A DNA stretch of 64,000 nucleotides, taken from the NCBI RefSeq assembly GCF_014534645.1, contig NZ_JACVQF010000200.1:186001-250000 (forward strand). Direction: 5' to 3'. Source of the DNA: Streptomyces griseicoloratus. Its GTDB lineage: Bacteria > Actinomycetota > Actinomycetes > Streptomycetales > Streptomycetaceae. The position numbers were made by a program, and so were the translations under genes. Each line of letters opens with the position of its first letter. Within the stretch, counting starts at the first letter, position 1. A model generated the notes under the pieces. It saw nothing but the letters and a program-made list of their open reading frames with translations. It ran no database searches and was not told the origin of the DNA. Below, in pieces: positions 33,361 through 42,997 of the stretch.

Positions 33361-34286
33361 GCGTGTCCACACCCCGCGCCGAGAAGCCCGTGGCCTCCCC
33401 GCACGCTCCAGGGGCCGCCGCGCGACGCCGTGACGGCAGGCCCCGCCGCGGGGTGAAGCCCTCGCGCATCCTGCTGGTCGCGCTGCTGACCGTCGCGGCG
33501 CTGTACTTCCTGCTGCCCGTCTACTGGCTGCTGGTGGCCTCCACCAAGAGCAGCGCCGACCTCTTCGGCACCTTCGGGCTGTGGTTCTCCGACCCGCAGT
33601 GGCCGCACAACCTGTCGAACGTCTTCTCCTACGACGACGGTGTCTTCTGGAGCTGGACGTGGAACAGCGTCCTGTACGCCGGAGTGGGCGGCACGCTGGC
33701 CACCCTGCTCGCGGGTGCCGCCGGCTACGCCCTCGCCGTCTACCGCTTCCGCGGCCGGGAAGCCGTCTTCAAGGCCGTACTCGCCGGCGTGCTGCTCCCC
33801 AGTACCGCCCTCGCGCTGCCGATGTACCTCCTGTTCAGCAAGGTGGGTCTCGCCAACACCTACTGGGCCGTGCTGATCCCCAGCATGGTCAGCCCCTTCG
33901 GGGTGTACCTGTGCCGCATCTACGCCGAGGCGGCGGTGCCCACCGAGATGCTGGAGGCCGCCCGCGTCGACGGCGCCGGCGAGTGGCGGATCTTCGGCAC
34001 GCTCGTGCTGCGCACCATGACGCCCGCGCTGGTGACCGTCTTCCTCTTCCAGTTCGTCGGCATCTGGAACAACTACTTCCTGCCGCTGGTCATGCTCTCC
34101 GACGACCGCAAGTACCCCATCACGCTGGGTCTCACCACCTGGCAGACGGCGGCCGACCGGACTCCCGAGCTGTACCAGCTCACGGTGGGCGGAGCGTTCG
34201 TCTCGGTCCTACCGCTGGCCGCCGCGATGCTCGTCCTGCAGCGCTACTGGCGCTCGGGTCTGACCCAGGGGAGCGTCAAGGGCTGA
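33357..34286 (+). CDS. CUT1 sugar ABC permease, second subunit
   Basis: A 309-residue permease starting at GTG that overlaps the previous TGA (GTGA). A ~30-residue basic N-terminal segment precedes six helices. The EAA loop is EMLEAARVDGAGEWRIFGTLVLRTMTPAL. It completes the importer with the 32416-33360 subunit. It is the last gene of the GH42-importer operon. Confidence 0.92.
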   Translation: MSVSTPRAEKPVASPHAPGAAARRRDGRPRRGVKPSRILLVALLTVAALYFLLPVYWLLVASTKSSADLFGTFGLWFSDPQWPHNLSNVFSYDDGVFWSWTWNSVLYAGVGGTLATLLAGAAGYALAVYRFRGREAVFKAVLAGVLLPSTALALPMYLLFSKVGLANTYWAVLIPSMVSPFGVYLCRIYAEAAVPTEMLEAARVDGAGEWRIFGTLVLRTMTPALVTVFLFQFVGIWNNYFLPLVMLSDDRKYPITLGLTTWQTAADRTPELYQLTVGGAFVSVLPLAAAMLVLQRYWRSGLTQGSVKG

Positions 34287-34311
34287 CACACACCGGCGGC
34301 GCGCGTCCGGC

Positions 34312-34328
34312 GCAGGACTTCGTCCTGC
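34312..34328. terminator. Short hairpin after importer operon
   Basis: GCAGGAC-TTC-GTCCTGC, a 7-bp stem with a tri-nucleotide loop, between the convergent permease and OsmC genes. A weak terminator candidate. Confidence 0.4.
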
Positions 34329-34412
34329 TGGTCCGCACCCACTACTTCTGCGAACAGAAACCGGGCTCGCACGGCGCACCCCGGCGCCCGGGCCGTCCCA
34401 CTCCTGAAACGG

Positions 34413-34853
34413 TCAGGCTTCGTCGATCGTGACGGCGACGGGCGTGCCGCTCTCGACCGTGCGGCTGACCGTGCAGAGTCGATCGTGGGACGCCCTGACC
34501 GCGCGGGGCAGAATCGTGCGGGCGCGATCCGCGCCCTCACCGTCCGGGAAAGCGACGCTGAAGGTGACCTTGAGGTTGGTCATGCGGTTGCCCAGCTCGT
34601 CGCTGATCTTGTCGCCCGAAACCGAGACCGAGAACTGGGCGGGTTCGGCGTGCCGGCTGGTGGCGACGTCGACGTCCACGGCCGTGCAGCCTCCGATCGC
34701 GGCGAGCAGCAGTTCGACAGGGGTGAACTCGGTGTTCCGGCCGTCATCGGACGCGGTACCGAAGTGGATCGTGCCGCCGCGGGCGTTGGTGGCGACGAAG
34801 TGGCCGGTGCCGGTTCGCTGGACGACGACGGAACGCTGGGAGTCTTCGCTCAT
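34413..34853 (-). CDS. OsmC-family protein
   Basis: A 146-residue OsmC/YhfA-type protein. The two redox Cys are present: AAIGGCTAVDVDVATSR near residue 55 and HDRLCTVSRTVESG near residue 125. Such proteins reduce organic hydroperoxides or respond to osmotic/redox stress. It is monocistronic and appears unrelated to its neighbours. Confidence 0.87.
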   Translation of the reverse strand: MSEDSQRSVVVQRTGTGHFVATNARGGTIHFGTASDDGRNTEFTPVELLLAAIGGCTAVDVDVATSRHAEPAQFSVSVSGDKISDELGNRMTNLKVTFSVAFPDGEGADRARTILPRAVRASHDRLCTVSRTVESGTPVAVTIDEA

Positions 34854-35012
34854 GCCTCGACAGTAGTGCCGGAGACCGACGTGATCACGGGACCGGTGAC
34901 AGTCGTGTTCCGAGTTCGGGCGCGCCACCGCTACGCCCCGACGCTGCGGGGCCGGGTGGTGCCGGTGGCGGGCCGCGCTGCCGGCATCTCCCAGCCCCGT
35001 GCGTTTCCAGAG

Positions 35013-35909
35013 TTACGGCAGTCGCACGAATGGCGCCAGGAAGGCGCGGGCGCCCGGAGTGTCCAGCCGGTAGGTGACATTGGTGGCGTAGCAGGGGCCG
35101 TCGCCGGTGATGGTCGTCGCAGCGAGGATGCGCCGACCGTCGATGACGGCGAAGTTGGGCCCGCCCGAGTCGCCGTAGCAGGCACCGCCGTTGCCCTGCG
35201 GAGCGGTCATGGCGAGACGCACCCAGGCGTCGTTGAGGGCGTTGAAGGTCACCGGTGCCTTCATCCGGACACCGCCGCCCGGGTGAGTGTGGCCCCCTGG
35301 TCCGTTCACGGCCTCCTGGGTGCCGTATCCGGCGACCACCCAGTCGGTGGCGTTGAGCTTCTGCGGTCCCAGCGCCCCGAGCCGGCCGGCGGTCGGCAGT
35401 GCCGCCGGGGTGAAGGACCAGCGCGAGGTCATTTTCGCGGCGGGGAGTTCGACGACCGCGATGTCGTGCGTGTCGGCGGCCGGGCCCGGGTAGCCGGGGT
35501 GGCTGTGGGCCGTGCCCTGGACGGCGACGGCTCTCGCCTGGGCGGCGGGGTCACCGGGGTACTTCTTCGCCGCGGCCTCCAGTCCGGACTGGACGTCCTG
35601 GTCGAGCGAGACGTGGAACCGGACGTTGTCCGGCCAGTCGGTGGTGCAGTGAGCGGCCGTCAGGAAGGTGTCCGCGTCGATCATGGTGCCGGAGCAGACC
35701 CAGTCGACACGGTCCGGGGTGGCCGGATCGCCGTCGTCGTCCCAGGTGGCCACGAGGGCGCCGACCTCGGTGCGTTCGGGGGCGGGGACCGCGTGGTAGG
35801 AGTTGATCGCGGACGAGGGCGATGCCAGGGCGAGCGCGGTGGCGCAGGCAGCCACGGTGACGGCGGCTGCACGTGTGGTGGCACGGACGGTGGCACGGAT
35901 GGCGGACAA
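35013..35909 (-). CDS. Secreted trypsin-like serine protease (S1)
   Basis: A ~298-residue secreted protease. Catalytic His in FLTAAHCTTDW, Asp in THDIAVVELPAA and Ser in GGACYGDSGGPNFAV. The signal peptide is RATVRATTRAAAVTVAACATALALASPSSA. I prefer a TTG start with AAAGGG 8 nt upstream because the signal peptide then begins naturally; an ATG 19 codons earlier (35966) is the alternative. It has few cysteines, enough for two disulphides. Likely extracellular nutrition or maturation role. Confidence 0.85.
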   Translation of the reverse strand: MSAIRATVRATTRAAAVTVAACATALALASPSSAINSYHAVPAPERTEVGALVATWDDDGDPATPDRVDWVCSGTMIDADTFLTAAHCTTDWPDNVRFHVSLDQDVQSGLEAAAKKYPGDPAAQARAVAVQGTAHSHPGYPGPAADTHDIAVVELPAAKMTSRWSFTPAALPTAGRLGALGPQKLNATDWVVAGYGTQEAVNGPGGHTHPGGGVRMKAPVTFNALNDAWVRLAMTAPQGNGGACYGDSGGPNFAVIDGRRILAATTITGDGPCYATNVTYRLDTPGARAFLAPFVRLP

Positions 35910-36149
35910 GAAGAACCCTTTCGCTGGGTCTGGCTCGGGTGTTCCTCCTGCGGGGGGTGGGTGCATTGAAGCGCCTGTGATCGTCTACGGCAAGACCACG
36001 AACCCGGTTTCCGCCGACTTCGTAGCTTGGTCTCCTCCGGATGGCGCCGCCGCCCGGACGGCAGAGTCTCCGCCGCGCCCCGGGCCGTCGCAGCCCCGGG
36101 ACGCGGGCGCCGGGCAGGTCGTTGGCTTGGCGGTGCCGGTGCCCCGGTG

Positions 36150-37427
36150 CTAGGCCCGGTCCCCCGGGGCTTGGGGAGACTGGGGAGAGCCTGCGGATCC
36201 ACCCGTGCTGGGGACCGCCGGGGCTGGTCCGGCCGCCTGTGCCGAGGTTCCGGTGCCGGACGAAGTGATCACGTGGGAGCGACGGCTGCCCCGGTCCATG
36301 AGTCCTCCCGCGAAGGCGAGGCCGAGGCCGGCCACGGCGAGAGCGGCACCGACGAGCGTGGGCGAGGCCCAGCCCCAGCCCGCCGAGATGGCGAGGCCAC
36401 CGAGCCAGGCGCCGCCGGCGTTGGCCAGGTTGAAGGCCGAGTGGTTGGAGGCCGCGGCCATCGTCGGGGCGTCCTTGGCCTTCGCCATGAGCAGCATCTG
36501 GATGGGCGTGGTGATGAAGGAACCCATCGCACCGATGAAGGTGACCGTCACCAGAGCGAGCACGGTGCTGTGGACGGTGAAGTAGAACGTCACCAGCGCC
36601 GCGGCGAGCAGAGCGAGCCCCGCGTAGAGCGTCGGGCGCAGGGCGCGGTCCGTGAGCGGTCCCGCGATCAGCGTGCCGAGCGTCATGCCTACGCCGTAGA
36701 GCGCGAGCACCAGGGCGGTCGAGGAGTCGGAGATGCCCGTCAGGTTCGTCAGCATGGGCACCAGATAGCTGTAGACGGCGAAGAACCCGCCGAAGCCCAC
36801 AACGGCTGTGGCCAGGCCGATGGCCACCTGCTTGTTGCCCATCGCCCGCAGCTCGTGCCGGATGCCCGACTGCCGGCCGCGAGGCTGGTGGGGGACGAAG
36901 CAGGCCAGCGAGGCAAGGGCGACGACCCCGATGACGGCGACCGCGACGTAGGCGGACCGCCAGCCGAGCTGCTGGCCGAGGGCCGTGCCCGCCGGGACGC
37001 CGACGATGTTCGCGATGGTGAGTCCGAGGAACATCTTCGAGACGGCGCGAGCAGCCCGTTCCGGGGTGACCAGCCGGGAGGCCACGACGGCGCCCACGCC
37101 GAACAGCGCCCCGTGCGGCAGACCCGCGAGAAAGCGCGCGGCGAAGAGCAGGCCGAAGGTGGGGGCGAGCGCGGACGCGATGTTGCCGATCACGAACAAC
37201 CCGGACAAAAGCAGCAGCAGCCGCTTATGGGGTACGCGCGCACCGATGCCCGTCAGCACGGGGGCGCCGACGACGACTCCGAGCGCGTAGGCCGAGACGA
37301 GATTGCCGGCGTGCGGCACGGACACGCCGATCCCGTCGGCGATCTGGGGCAGCAACCCCATGGTGGCGAACTCGGTCGTGCCGATGCCGAACGCGACGAC
37401 AGCCAGGGCCAGCAGAGCCAGTGGCAT
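36150..37427 (-). CDS. MFS transporter (drug/sugar efflux, DHA1-like)
   Basis: A 425-residue MFS protein with 12 helices. N-terminal GIGTTEFATMGLLPQIADGIGVS is typical of the AraJ/Cmx-like DHA1 branch (TEF and LLP motifs). Loop motifs include PHKRLLLLLSGLF and LAGPLTDRALRP. An S/P/G-rich tail of about 45 residues ends the protein. The start chosen has AAAGG upstream. Chloramphenicol-type export is one known role of relatives; substrate not assignable. Confidence 0.87.
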   Translation of the reverse strand: MPLALLALAVVAFGIGTTEFATMGLLPQIADGIGVSVPHAGNLVSAYALGVVVGAPVLTGIGARVPHKRLLLLLSGLFVIGNIASALAPTFGLLFAARFLAGLPHGALFGVGAVVASRLVTPERAARAVSKMFLGLTIANIVGVPAGTALGQQLGWRSAYVAVAVIGVVALASLACFVPHQPRGRQSGIRHELRAMGNKQVAIGLATAVVGFGGFFAVYSYLVPMLTNLTGISDSSTALVLALYGVGMTLGTLIAGPLTDRALRPTLYAGLALLAAALVTFYFTVHSTVLALVTVTFIGAMGSFITTPIQMLLMAKAKDAPTMAAASNHSAFNLANAGGAWLGGLAISAGWGWASPTLVGAALAVAGLGLAFAGGLMDRGSRRSHVITSSGTGTSAQAAGPAPAVPSTGGSAGSPQSPQAPGDRA

Positions 37428-37632
37428 GGTGCAGGAGAACCTTTCAAAGACAGCGATCCAGGAACAAAGGACAGGAACAACCGAGGTCGGCTCCGGGTCC
37501 GTGGCCAGTCGCGCCGAGCACCATTGCCCCGCGCACCCCCCAGAACAGGGAAAGCCCATAACCTGCAGCAGTCACTGCGCGCCACGCATTCCAAGATCGA
37601 GCCGCACACCGCCGTGACGTGTATCACCCGCC

Positions 37633-37667
37633 GCCCTGCCTTCCCCGCGGCACGGGGAAGGCAGGGC
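37633..37667. terminator. Terminator hairpin
   Basis: A 14-bp perfect stem (GCCCTGCCTTCCCC and complement), 7-nt loop, directly after the small lipoprotein gene (minus) and upstream of the MFS gene. The 245-base gap 37428-37672 holds this and the MFS upstream region. Confidence 0.8.
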
Positions 37668-37672
37668 AGGGC

Positions 37673-38056
37673 CTAAAGCTCCCCGAACAACTCGCGCACG
37701 GTCTCAGACCCGTGCTTCTCGGGGTCGAAGGTGACGAGGACGGCGTCATCAGGTGAGGTGCCCACGGCGAGGGCGGTGCCGGTGTCCCGCCCCACCACCC
37801 GGTAGGCGGTCAGTTCCTCGGCCGCTTCTCCACCGTCACCGTCATTCGGCGTGTCGTCGCAAGGCGGCTTCCGTGCGACGCCGACCGCCTCGCCGACCTC
37901 GAAGTCACCGCCGTCGATCCCCCAGTACGCCCGCCCGTCGTACGCCACGACATAGGCGCAGGAGGCGGCGTCCGCACCTCCGCCTCCCCCGGCCGTACAC
38001 CCCGTGGCCATCACCAGAGCCGCGCCCGCCAGCACCAGCGTCCGAACAGTCCGCAT
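37673..38056 (-). CDS. Small secreted lipoprotein
   Basis: A 127-residue predicted lipoprotein: signal segment VRTLVLAGAALVMATGC (lipobox ATGC), a Gly-rich spacer, then SCAYVVAYDGRAYWGIDGGDFEVGEAVG and KPPCDDTPND, with a Cys pair. The SCAYVVxYxGxxYxG pattern resembles the Streptomyces family annotated DUF6281. Function unknown. It is transcribed alone and ends in a strong terminator. Confidence 0.8.
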   Translation of the reverse strand: MRTVRTLVLAGAALVMATGCTAGGGGGADAASCAYVVAYDGRAYWGIDGGDFEVGEAVGVARKPPCDDTPNDGDGGEAAEELTAYRVVGRDTGTALAVGTSPDDAVLVTFDPEKHGSETVRELFGEL

Positions 38057-38148
38057 TCACAGTCTCCTCACTGTTCTTGTATGACGCCGACGCCGCAGGC
38101 ACCGGAAACGTTCACCGCCCGACATCTGCTCGATGTCGATCGGCAGCA

Positions 38149-38964
38149 TCAGGCGTGTCCGACCTGGGAGTTCAGGTAGGCGGTGATCGAGGTGTGCTTC
38201 GGAGTCCAGTTGAGGAGACGGCGCGTCCTGTCCGACGAGATGTCCTGGTCGAGGGTGTACAGGCCGGCGATCGGGCCCATTTCGGCGGTCGCCTCCTCCA
38301 GGGGCCAGGAGGTCGCCGTCCCGCCGCCGAGCGCCCGGGCGACGTCGTCGAGGCGGACCGTCTCGCTCATCCCGTGCCAGACCGTGCCCGGCTCGGCGTG
38401 TTCGACCACCGCGACGTACAGCGCGGCCAGGTCCGCCACGTGCACGACCGGCCAGCGCACGCCCGGTTCGCCGATGTAGACGCCGGTGCCCCGTTCGGCG
38501 GCCTTGGCCGCCAGCAGGGCCGGCACACTGCCGCCGCCGTCGCCGTAGGCCATTCCGGGACGGACCACCCTGCCGCCCGCCGTCCGCACCCGGCGTTCCA
38601 GCTCGGCCCGCCAGGCGACGACGGGGTGCGGATCGGGCGCGCTGTCCTCGTCCTTGGAGCCGCTGCCGAGTACGGCGGCGCCTGTGGTGTGGACGAGCCG
38701 GTCGCCCGCGGCGGCGACCAACGCGTCCACCCCGGCCAGGTCGAGTTCCTCCCCGAGCGGCGGACCGGCGTGCACGACCCGGTCGAACCCCGTGGCGGCC
38801 TGCCCCAGCGAGGCCGGGTCGGTCAGGTCGCCGGGCACGGGACGGTACCCGGTGGCACGGCCGTCCGGGCGCTGGAGGGTGGACACTTCGTGCCCGGCCC
38901 CGACCAGGGCGGCGGCGACGGAAGAGCCGATGAAACCGGTGGCACCGATGACTAAGACGTTCAT
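38149..38964 (-). CDS. NAD(P)-dependent epimerase/reductase (extended SDR)
   Basis: A 271-residue Rossmann protein opening MNVLVIGATGFIGSSVAAAL (GxxGxxG). A Ser/Tyr-Lys catalytic triad is not obvious (TTGAAVLG, PGMAYGDGGG), so it belongs to the atypical SDRs with uncertain catalysis. The C-terminal part contains WPVVHVADLAALYVAVVEH and LNWTPKHTSI, typical of epimerase-like SDRs. AAAGGAG 6 nt upstream supports the start. Not in an operon. Confidence 0.82.
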   Translation of the reverse strand: MNVLVIGATGFIGSSVAAALVGAGHEVSTLQRPDGRATGYRPVPGDLTDPASLGQAATGFDRVVHAGPPLGEELDLAGVDALVAAAGDRLVHTTGAAVLGSGSKDEDSAPDPHPVVAWRAELERRVRTAGGRVVRPGMAYGDGGGSVPALLAAKAAERGTGVYIGEPGVRWPVVHVADLAALYVAVVEHAEPGTVWHGMSETVRLDDVARALGGGTATSWPLEEATAEMGPIAGLYTLDQDISSDRTRRLLNWTPKHTSITAYLNSQVGHA

Positions 38965-39273
38965 GCGATCTCCTTTGTGAGGCCGCCGGGGGCGGCGGAC
39001 TCGTGATGGCCGTGAGCAGAAACGCTGGTTCGTGGTGGCGCTGGTGAAGGCAGGGCGGGCGTCGCGCGCGGCAGCTGCCACAAGCTCCGCGGCCTTCGCG
39101 CGCGGCGGGCCACAGCCCATGATGGCTCATCGGAGCGGATGGGCTGGGGCGTCCTCGAATCCGGGAGAGATCCGTGAGCGAGGCCTGAAGGCATGCCCGG
39201 TTCGCGGCGAGTTGTCTTGCTGACGCAGTGGGCCGTTGCTAAGCCTTGGGAACTCGACCCAAGGGAGCACGCC
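38965..39273. other. Gene-free 309-base spacer between divergent genes
   Basis: Holds a G/C-rich CCGCC-GGG-GGCGG hairpin at about 38983-38997 and the upstream region of the haloperoxidase-like gene with AAGGGAG at 39261. I see no convincing coding sequence or operator. Confidence 0.5.
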
Positions 39274-40668
39274 GTGTATCAAGAGCCCCCTCTTCCCGTT
39301 CCCCCGCGTTCACGCGTCCGGGGATTCGTCTGCGCCGTCACGGCCGTCGCCCTCGTGACGCTCACCGCCGCGACAAGTCCCCCCGGGGCGGGCACCCGGA
39401 CCACACCGGACCCGGCAGCCGTGGTACGCGAGTGGAACGCCATCGCCACCGACACGATCACGACCAGTCTTGGCCCACGCCCCTCCGGGCAGGTGGCGAT
39501 CTGGGAAGGGTTCGTCTCCGTCGCCGTGTACAACGCCGTGGTGGGGATCGAAGGCGGCTACGCCCTGTACAAATGGCGCGAGCGCGGTCCGGCCAAGGCC
39601 TCCTCCGCGGCGGCCGCCGCCACCGCGGCCCACGACGTGCTGCTCACCTACTTCCCTGCCTTCAAGGAGCGGCTCGACACCGCCCACGCGGACTCGCTCG
39701 CCGCTCTTCCGGCCGGTCGGTCCAGAGACCGCGGTGTTGACTACGGACGGCGCGCTGCCGCCCGCATCATCGAACTGCGGGAAGGGGACGGCAGGTTCGC
39801 GGACGTTCCCTTCACCGCTTCCCCGGCGCCGGGGGTCTGGCGGCCCACCCCGCCCGGGTTCCAGCCCTTCATCGACACCTGGCTCGCCAGGCTCCGCCCC
39901 CTCCTGCTCGCCTCCCCGCACCAGTTCCGCCCCGGCGGACCACCCGCCCTCTCGTCGGCCGCATACGCCGAGGACGTCCAGGAGCTGAAGGCCATGGGCG
40001 CGAAGTCCGGCTCGGGCAGGACCGCGCAGCAGACCGAGACCGCCCTCTTCTTCAGCGGCAACCTGATCGAACAGGTCCAGTCGGCCGTACGGGACCACGC
40101 CGCCCGGCACCGGTTCGGCGTCGCCGAGACGGCCCGGCTGTTCGCCGCGGTGAACGCGTCGGCGACCGACGCCGTCGTCACCGCGTGGGACGCCAAGCTC
40201 CACTACGGCTCCTGGCGACCGATCACCGCCATCCGCCTCGCCGACACCGACGGCAACCCCGCGACGACGGCGGACCCGGCCTGGGAGCCGCTGCTCCTCA
40301 CCCCACCACACCCGGACCACATCGCCGGCCACACGACCGTCACCGCTGCCGTAACACGCGCCCTGACCGGCGTCCTCGGCACCTCGCGCACCGACCTCTA
40401 CGTCCCCTCCGAGGTCACCGGCACCACGCGGTACTACGGGTCCGCCGACGACCTCAACCGGGACGTCGTCGACGCCCGGGTGTGGGGCGGCGTCCACTCC
40501 CGCACGGCGGACCTGGTCGGCTGCCGGACCGGCATCCGCGTGGCCGCCTGGGCGCTGGAGCACTACTTCCAGCCGGTCGCCAAGGGCGGCACCCAGCCGT
40601 CCCCACCGGCACGGACGGCTCGGCAGGACGGGCTCGCCGAGCCGGAGTGCGGCGACGACACGGACTGA
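39274..40668 (+). CDS. Secreted vanadium-haloperoxidase/PAP2-superfamily protein
   Basis: A 464-residue protein starting at GTG with GGGAG 7 nt upstream. A signal peptide (GFVCAVTAVALVTLTAATS) leads into an all-helical PAP2/haloperoxidase domain. Phosphate/vanadate-binding motifs appear in the right order: KLHYGSWRPITAIR, HPDHIAGHTT and RVWGGVHSRTADLVG. The catalytic His is retained in GHTT and the distal one in GGVHSR. It could be an acid phosphatase or a vanadium-dependent haloperoxidase; sequence alone does not decide. It converges with the hypothetical gene at 40677 with 8 nt between stops. Confidence 0.83.
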   Translation: MYQEPPLPVPPRSRVRGFVCAVTAVALVTLTAATSPPGAGTRTTPDPAAVVREWNAIATDTITTSLGPRPSGQVAIWEGFVSVAVYNAVVGIEGGYALYKWRERGPAKASSAAAAATAAHDVLLTYFPAFKERLDTAHADSLAALPAGRSRDRGVDYGRRAAARIIELREGDGRFADVPFTASPAPGVWRPTPPGFQPFIDTWLARLRPLLLASPHQFRPGGPPALSSAAYAEDVQELKAMGAKSGSGRTAQQTETALFFSGNLIEQVQSAVRDHAARHRFGVAETARLFAAVNASATDAVVTAWDAKLHYGSWRPITAIRLADTDGNPATTADPAWEPLLLTPPHPDHIAGHTTVTAAVTRALTGVLGTSRTDLYVPSEVTGTTRYYGSADDLNRDVVDARVWGGVHSRTADLVGCRTGIRVAAWALEHYFQPVAKGGTQPSPPARTARQDGLAEPECGDDTD

Positions 40669-40676
40669 ACCACGGA

Positions 40677-41345
40677 TCAGTGCCGGGCGGCCCTGCCCTT
40701 GCCGTACTCGGGACGGCGGGTCCACAGAGACACGTCACTGCTCGTCGCGACGGCGATGGTCTCCCCAGAGGGAGAGAAGCCGAAGGCCCGGAGTTCCGAG
40801 TACGTGGAGTGGAAGATGTGCCACCACTGCTCCCCGTACGGGCCGGAGTGGGGAAGTCCGCCGTCGACCGACAGCAGCACACGATGGTTGGGCCAGGCCG
40901 GAGTGACAGCCTCCAGGGTCCAGCCGTCCCCGGTCGTGGTGTGCAGCCCACCGCCGAAGAGCCCCGCGATGCGTACGCGGCTCCCGGCGATGGGTCCGAG
41001 TCCGGGGCAGGACAGGTCGGCAACCGCGTCGGGGGTGCTGTCCTCGGGATCCGGGTCGCGGTCCCTGGCCGTCTTCTCGCCGGTGACGGCGTCGAAGAGA
41101 CCGTGCCCGTCGTGCGAGACGACCATGACCAGGTCATGGCCGCTCTCGGGATGCGACGCGAAGCCGATCCCGAGCAGTCCGCCGACAGGGACTCCGTACG
41201 CGTACTCGAAGACGGGCCGCCATGGCGCGGGCGCGGGAACGACCGGGGCGGCGAGCAATCGGTCCCGCAGCGCCCGCTGGTAGGCGGAGATCCCCGGTTC
41301 ACTGACGGATCGCTCCACCGGAGTCGCCTTCTTCGTCTTCTTCAT
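40677..41345 (-). CDS. Hypothetical protein
   Basis: A 222-residue soluble protein beginning MKKTKKATPVERSVSEPG, then WRPVFEYAYGVPVGGLLGIGFASHPESGHDLVMVVSHDGHGLFDAVTGEK. It resembles Streptomyces hypothetical proteins with a beta-rich, WD-like layout (SELRAFGFSPSGETIAVATSSDVSLWTRR) but I assign no family. GAAGAGG precedes the ATG. A GTG one codon upstream is possible. It ends with a basic tail. Confidence 0.7.
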   Translation of the reverse strand: MKKTKKATPVERSVSEPGISAYQRALRDRLLAAPVVPAPAPWRPVFEYAYGVPVGGLLGIGFASHPESGHDLVMVVSHDGHGLFDAVTGEKTARDRDPDPEDSTPDAVADLSCPGLGPIAGSRVRIAGLFGGGLHTTTGDGWTLEAVTPAWPNHRVLLSVDGGLPHSGPYGEQWWHIFHSTYSELRAFGFSPSGETIAVATSSDVSLWTRRPEYGKGRAARH

Positions 41346-41422
41346 CACCTCTTCATGATCTCGCTCCGGGCGGCTACCGCGGCGGGAGGCCCGCCGGGAC
41401 GTCGCCGGCGGCGCGAGCCGGC

Positions 41423-42907
41423 CTACCCCGCCGCGCCCGGTCGGGCGTCCTCGCGGCGGGCCACCGCGACGCCGACGACACCGACGATCAGCAGTACGGC
41501 GACGGTACCGAGGGTGAATGCCTCGAACGCGGCACGGGAGACGCCCCAGACGTCGTGGAAGACGTAGTCGATGCCGAAGAGCTGTTCCAGGACCCCGGGG
41601 AAGAGCGCCGACCACGACCCGATCAGGATCCACGCGTAGACGAGCGCCGCGCAGAGCAGGAAGCCACGGGTGCCGAAGGGGACGCGATAGGGCCGCGGGA
41701 CGTCCGGCCGGCGGAGCCTCAGCAGGGCCAGCGCGGGGATGATGACCAGGTAGGACAGCAGCAGGGTGGTGACCGCGACGGTGAGCACCACGGCGAACAC
41801 CTCGGCCGCGTCGCCGTTCGCGAGCCGCATGGCGGCGAGCATGAAGACCGTGGCCACGGCTCCGGAGAGGAGGTTGGTGCGCACCGGCGTGCCGAGCCGT
41901 GGGTGGAAGGTGCCGAGGGCGCGGCTGAAGAAGCCCCCGTCGGCCGCGGCCATGGCCTGCATGCGGTCGCTGACGATCATCCAGGCGCTGCCCTGGGTGA
42001 GCAGAGCGAAGACGAACATGACGGCGGTGATCTTCAGCAGGGGGCCGGCCGCACCGCCGTAGACGCCGAAGACGAGGCGGGCGCCCTCCATGAAGCCGCC
42101 GATGCCGGTGACCTGGTGGGCGGGTACGACGGCCAGGAGGGCGAGGACCGGCAGCAGGTAGCAGCAGGCCGCCACGGTCGCGGATCGTCCGAGGGCGGCG
42201 GGCACGTCGCGCTGGGGATCGTGCATCTCCTCGCCGGCGGCGTTGGGTGCTTCGAAGCCGACGTAGGCGAACAGCAGGATCGGTACGAGGGCGAGGAAGC
42301 CGGCGGTCGTCGGGGCGAAGCTGGTGTCGGTCAGGCCGTGGAAGCCGTGCTGCACCCCGTAGAGGACGGCCGTGACGGTGAACACGGCGAGGGCCAGGAC
42401 CTTCATCGCCGCGCCCGCGGTGGTGATCCATTTGCCGCGCCGCAGGGAGACGACGGCCGTGAGGATGGCGATCCAGACGAACAGCAGCTTGAAGGCGTAG
42501 TCGGCCACCGTGCCGGAGCCCAGGTGGAAGACGAAGCCGTCCCAGGTCTCCGCGGCGAGGAAGACCAGTGAACCGCCCAGCCAGATGGGGTTGGTGACCC
42601 AGTACATGAGGGTCGTGAGTGCCGCCGCCGGGCGGCCGAGGGCGAGCTTGACCCACACGTACGGGCCGCCTTCCTGGGGGAAGGCGGCGCCGGTCTCGGC
42701 GAACAGCAGGGCGTAGGGGACGAGGAAGAACAGGGCGATGGCGGCCGTCCACGTGGCGGCCTCGCCGCCGCCGGTGGCGATCTGTCCGACGGTGTCGAAG
42801 GAGATGACCGCGGCGACGGCCATGGCGGTGATGTCGAAGCGCTTGAGGCTGCGCTGCAAGGGGGACGCTGCCGCTCGGTGGGTGCGCGGCTTCAGGTTGG
42901 AGGACAC
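41423..42907 (-). CDS. APC-family amino acid/amine permease
   Basis: A 494-residue APC transporter with 12 helices. The start motif RFDITAMAVAAVISFDTVGQIATGGG and the helix 6 AYVGFEAPNAAGEEMHDPQRDVPAALGRS are typical of the superfamily. It lies downstream of the aminotransferase and aldehyde dehydrogenase genes on the same strand, but a strong hairpin intervenes. It probably imports the amine or amino acid they degrade (GABA, putrescine, beta-alanine or a related compound). Confidence 0.88.
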   Translation of the reverse strand: MSSNLKPRTHRAAASPLQRSLKRFDITAMAVAAVISFDTVGQIATGGGEAATWTAAIALFFLVPYALLFAETGAAFPQEGGPYVWVKLALGRPAAALTTLMYWVTNPIWLGGSLVFLAAETWDGFVFHLGSGTVADYAFKLLFVWIAILTAVVSLRRGKWITTAGAAMKVLALAVFTVTAVLYGVQHGFHGLTDTSFAPTTAGFLALVPILLFAYVGFEAPNAAGEEMHDPQRDVPAALGRSATVAACCYLLPVLALLAVVPAHQVTGIGGFMEGARLVFGVYGGAAGPLLKITAVMFVFALLTQGSAWMIVSDRMQAMAAADGGFFSRALGTFHPRLGTPVRTNLLSGAVATVFMLAAMRLANGDAAEVFAVVLTVAVTTLLLSYLVIIPALALLRLRRPDVPRPYRVPFGTRGFLLCAALVYAWILIGSWSALFPGVLEQLFGIDYVFHDVWGVSRAAFEAFTLGTVAVLLIVGVVGVAVARREDARPGAAG

Positions 42908-42997
42908 GGGCAGTTCCTAGAGGAGGGGAGTGACTGCGAGGGGGGCGCGTGCGGGGCGCCGGCAACGGTTGGGGGTCCGTGTCAGGTGCTGCCGGGT

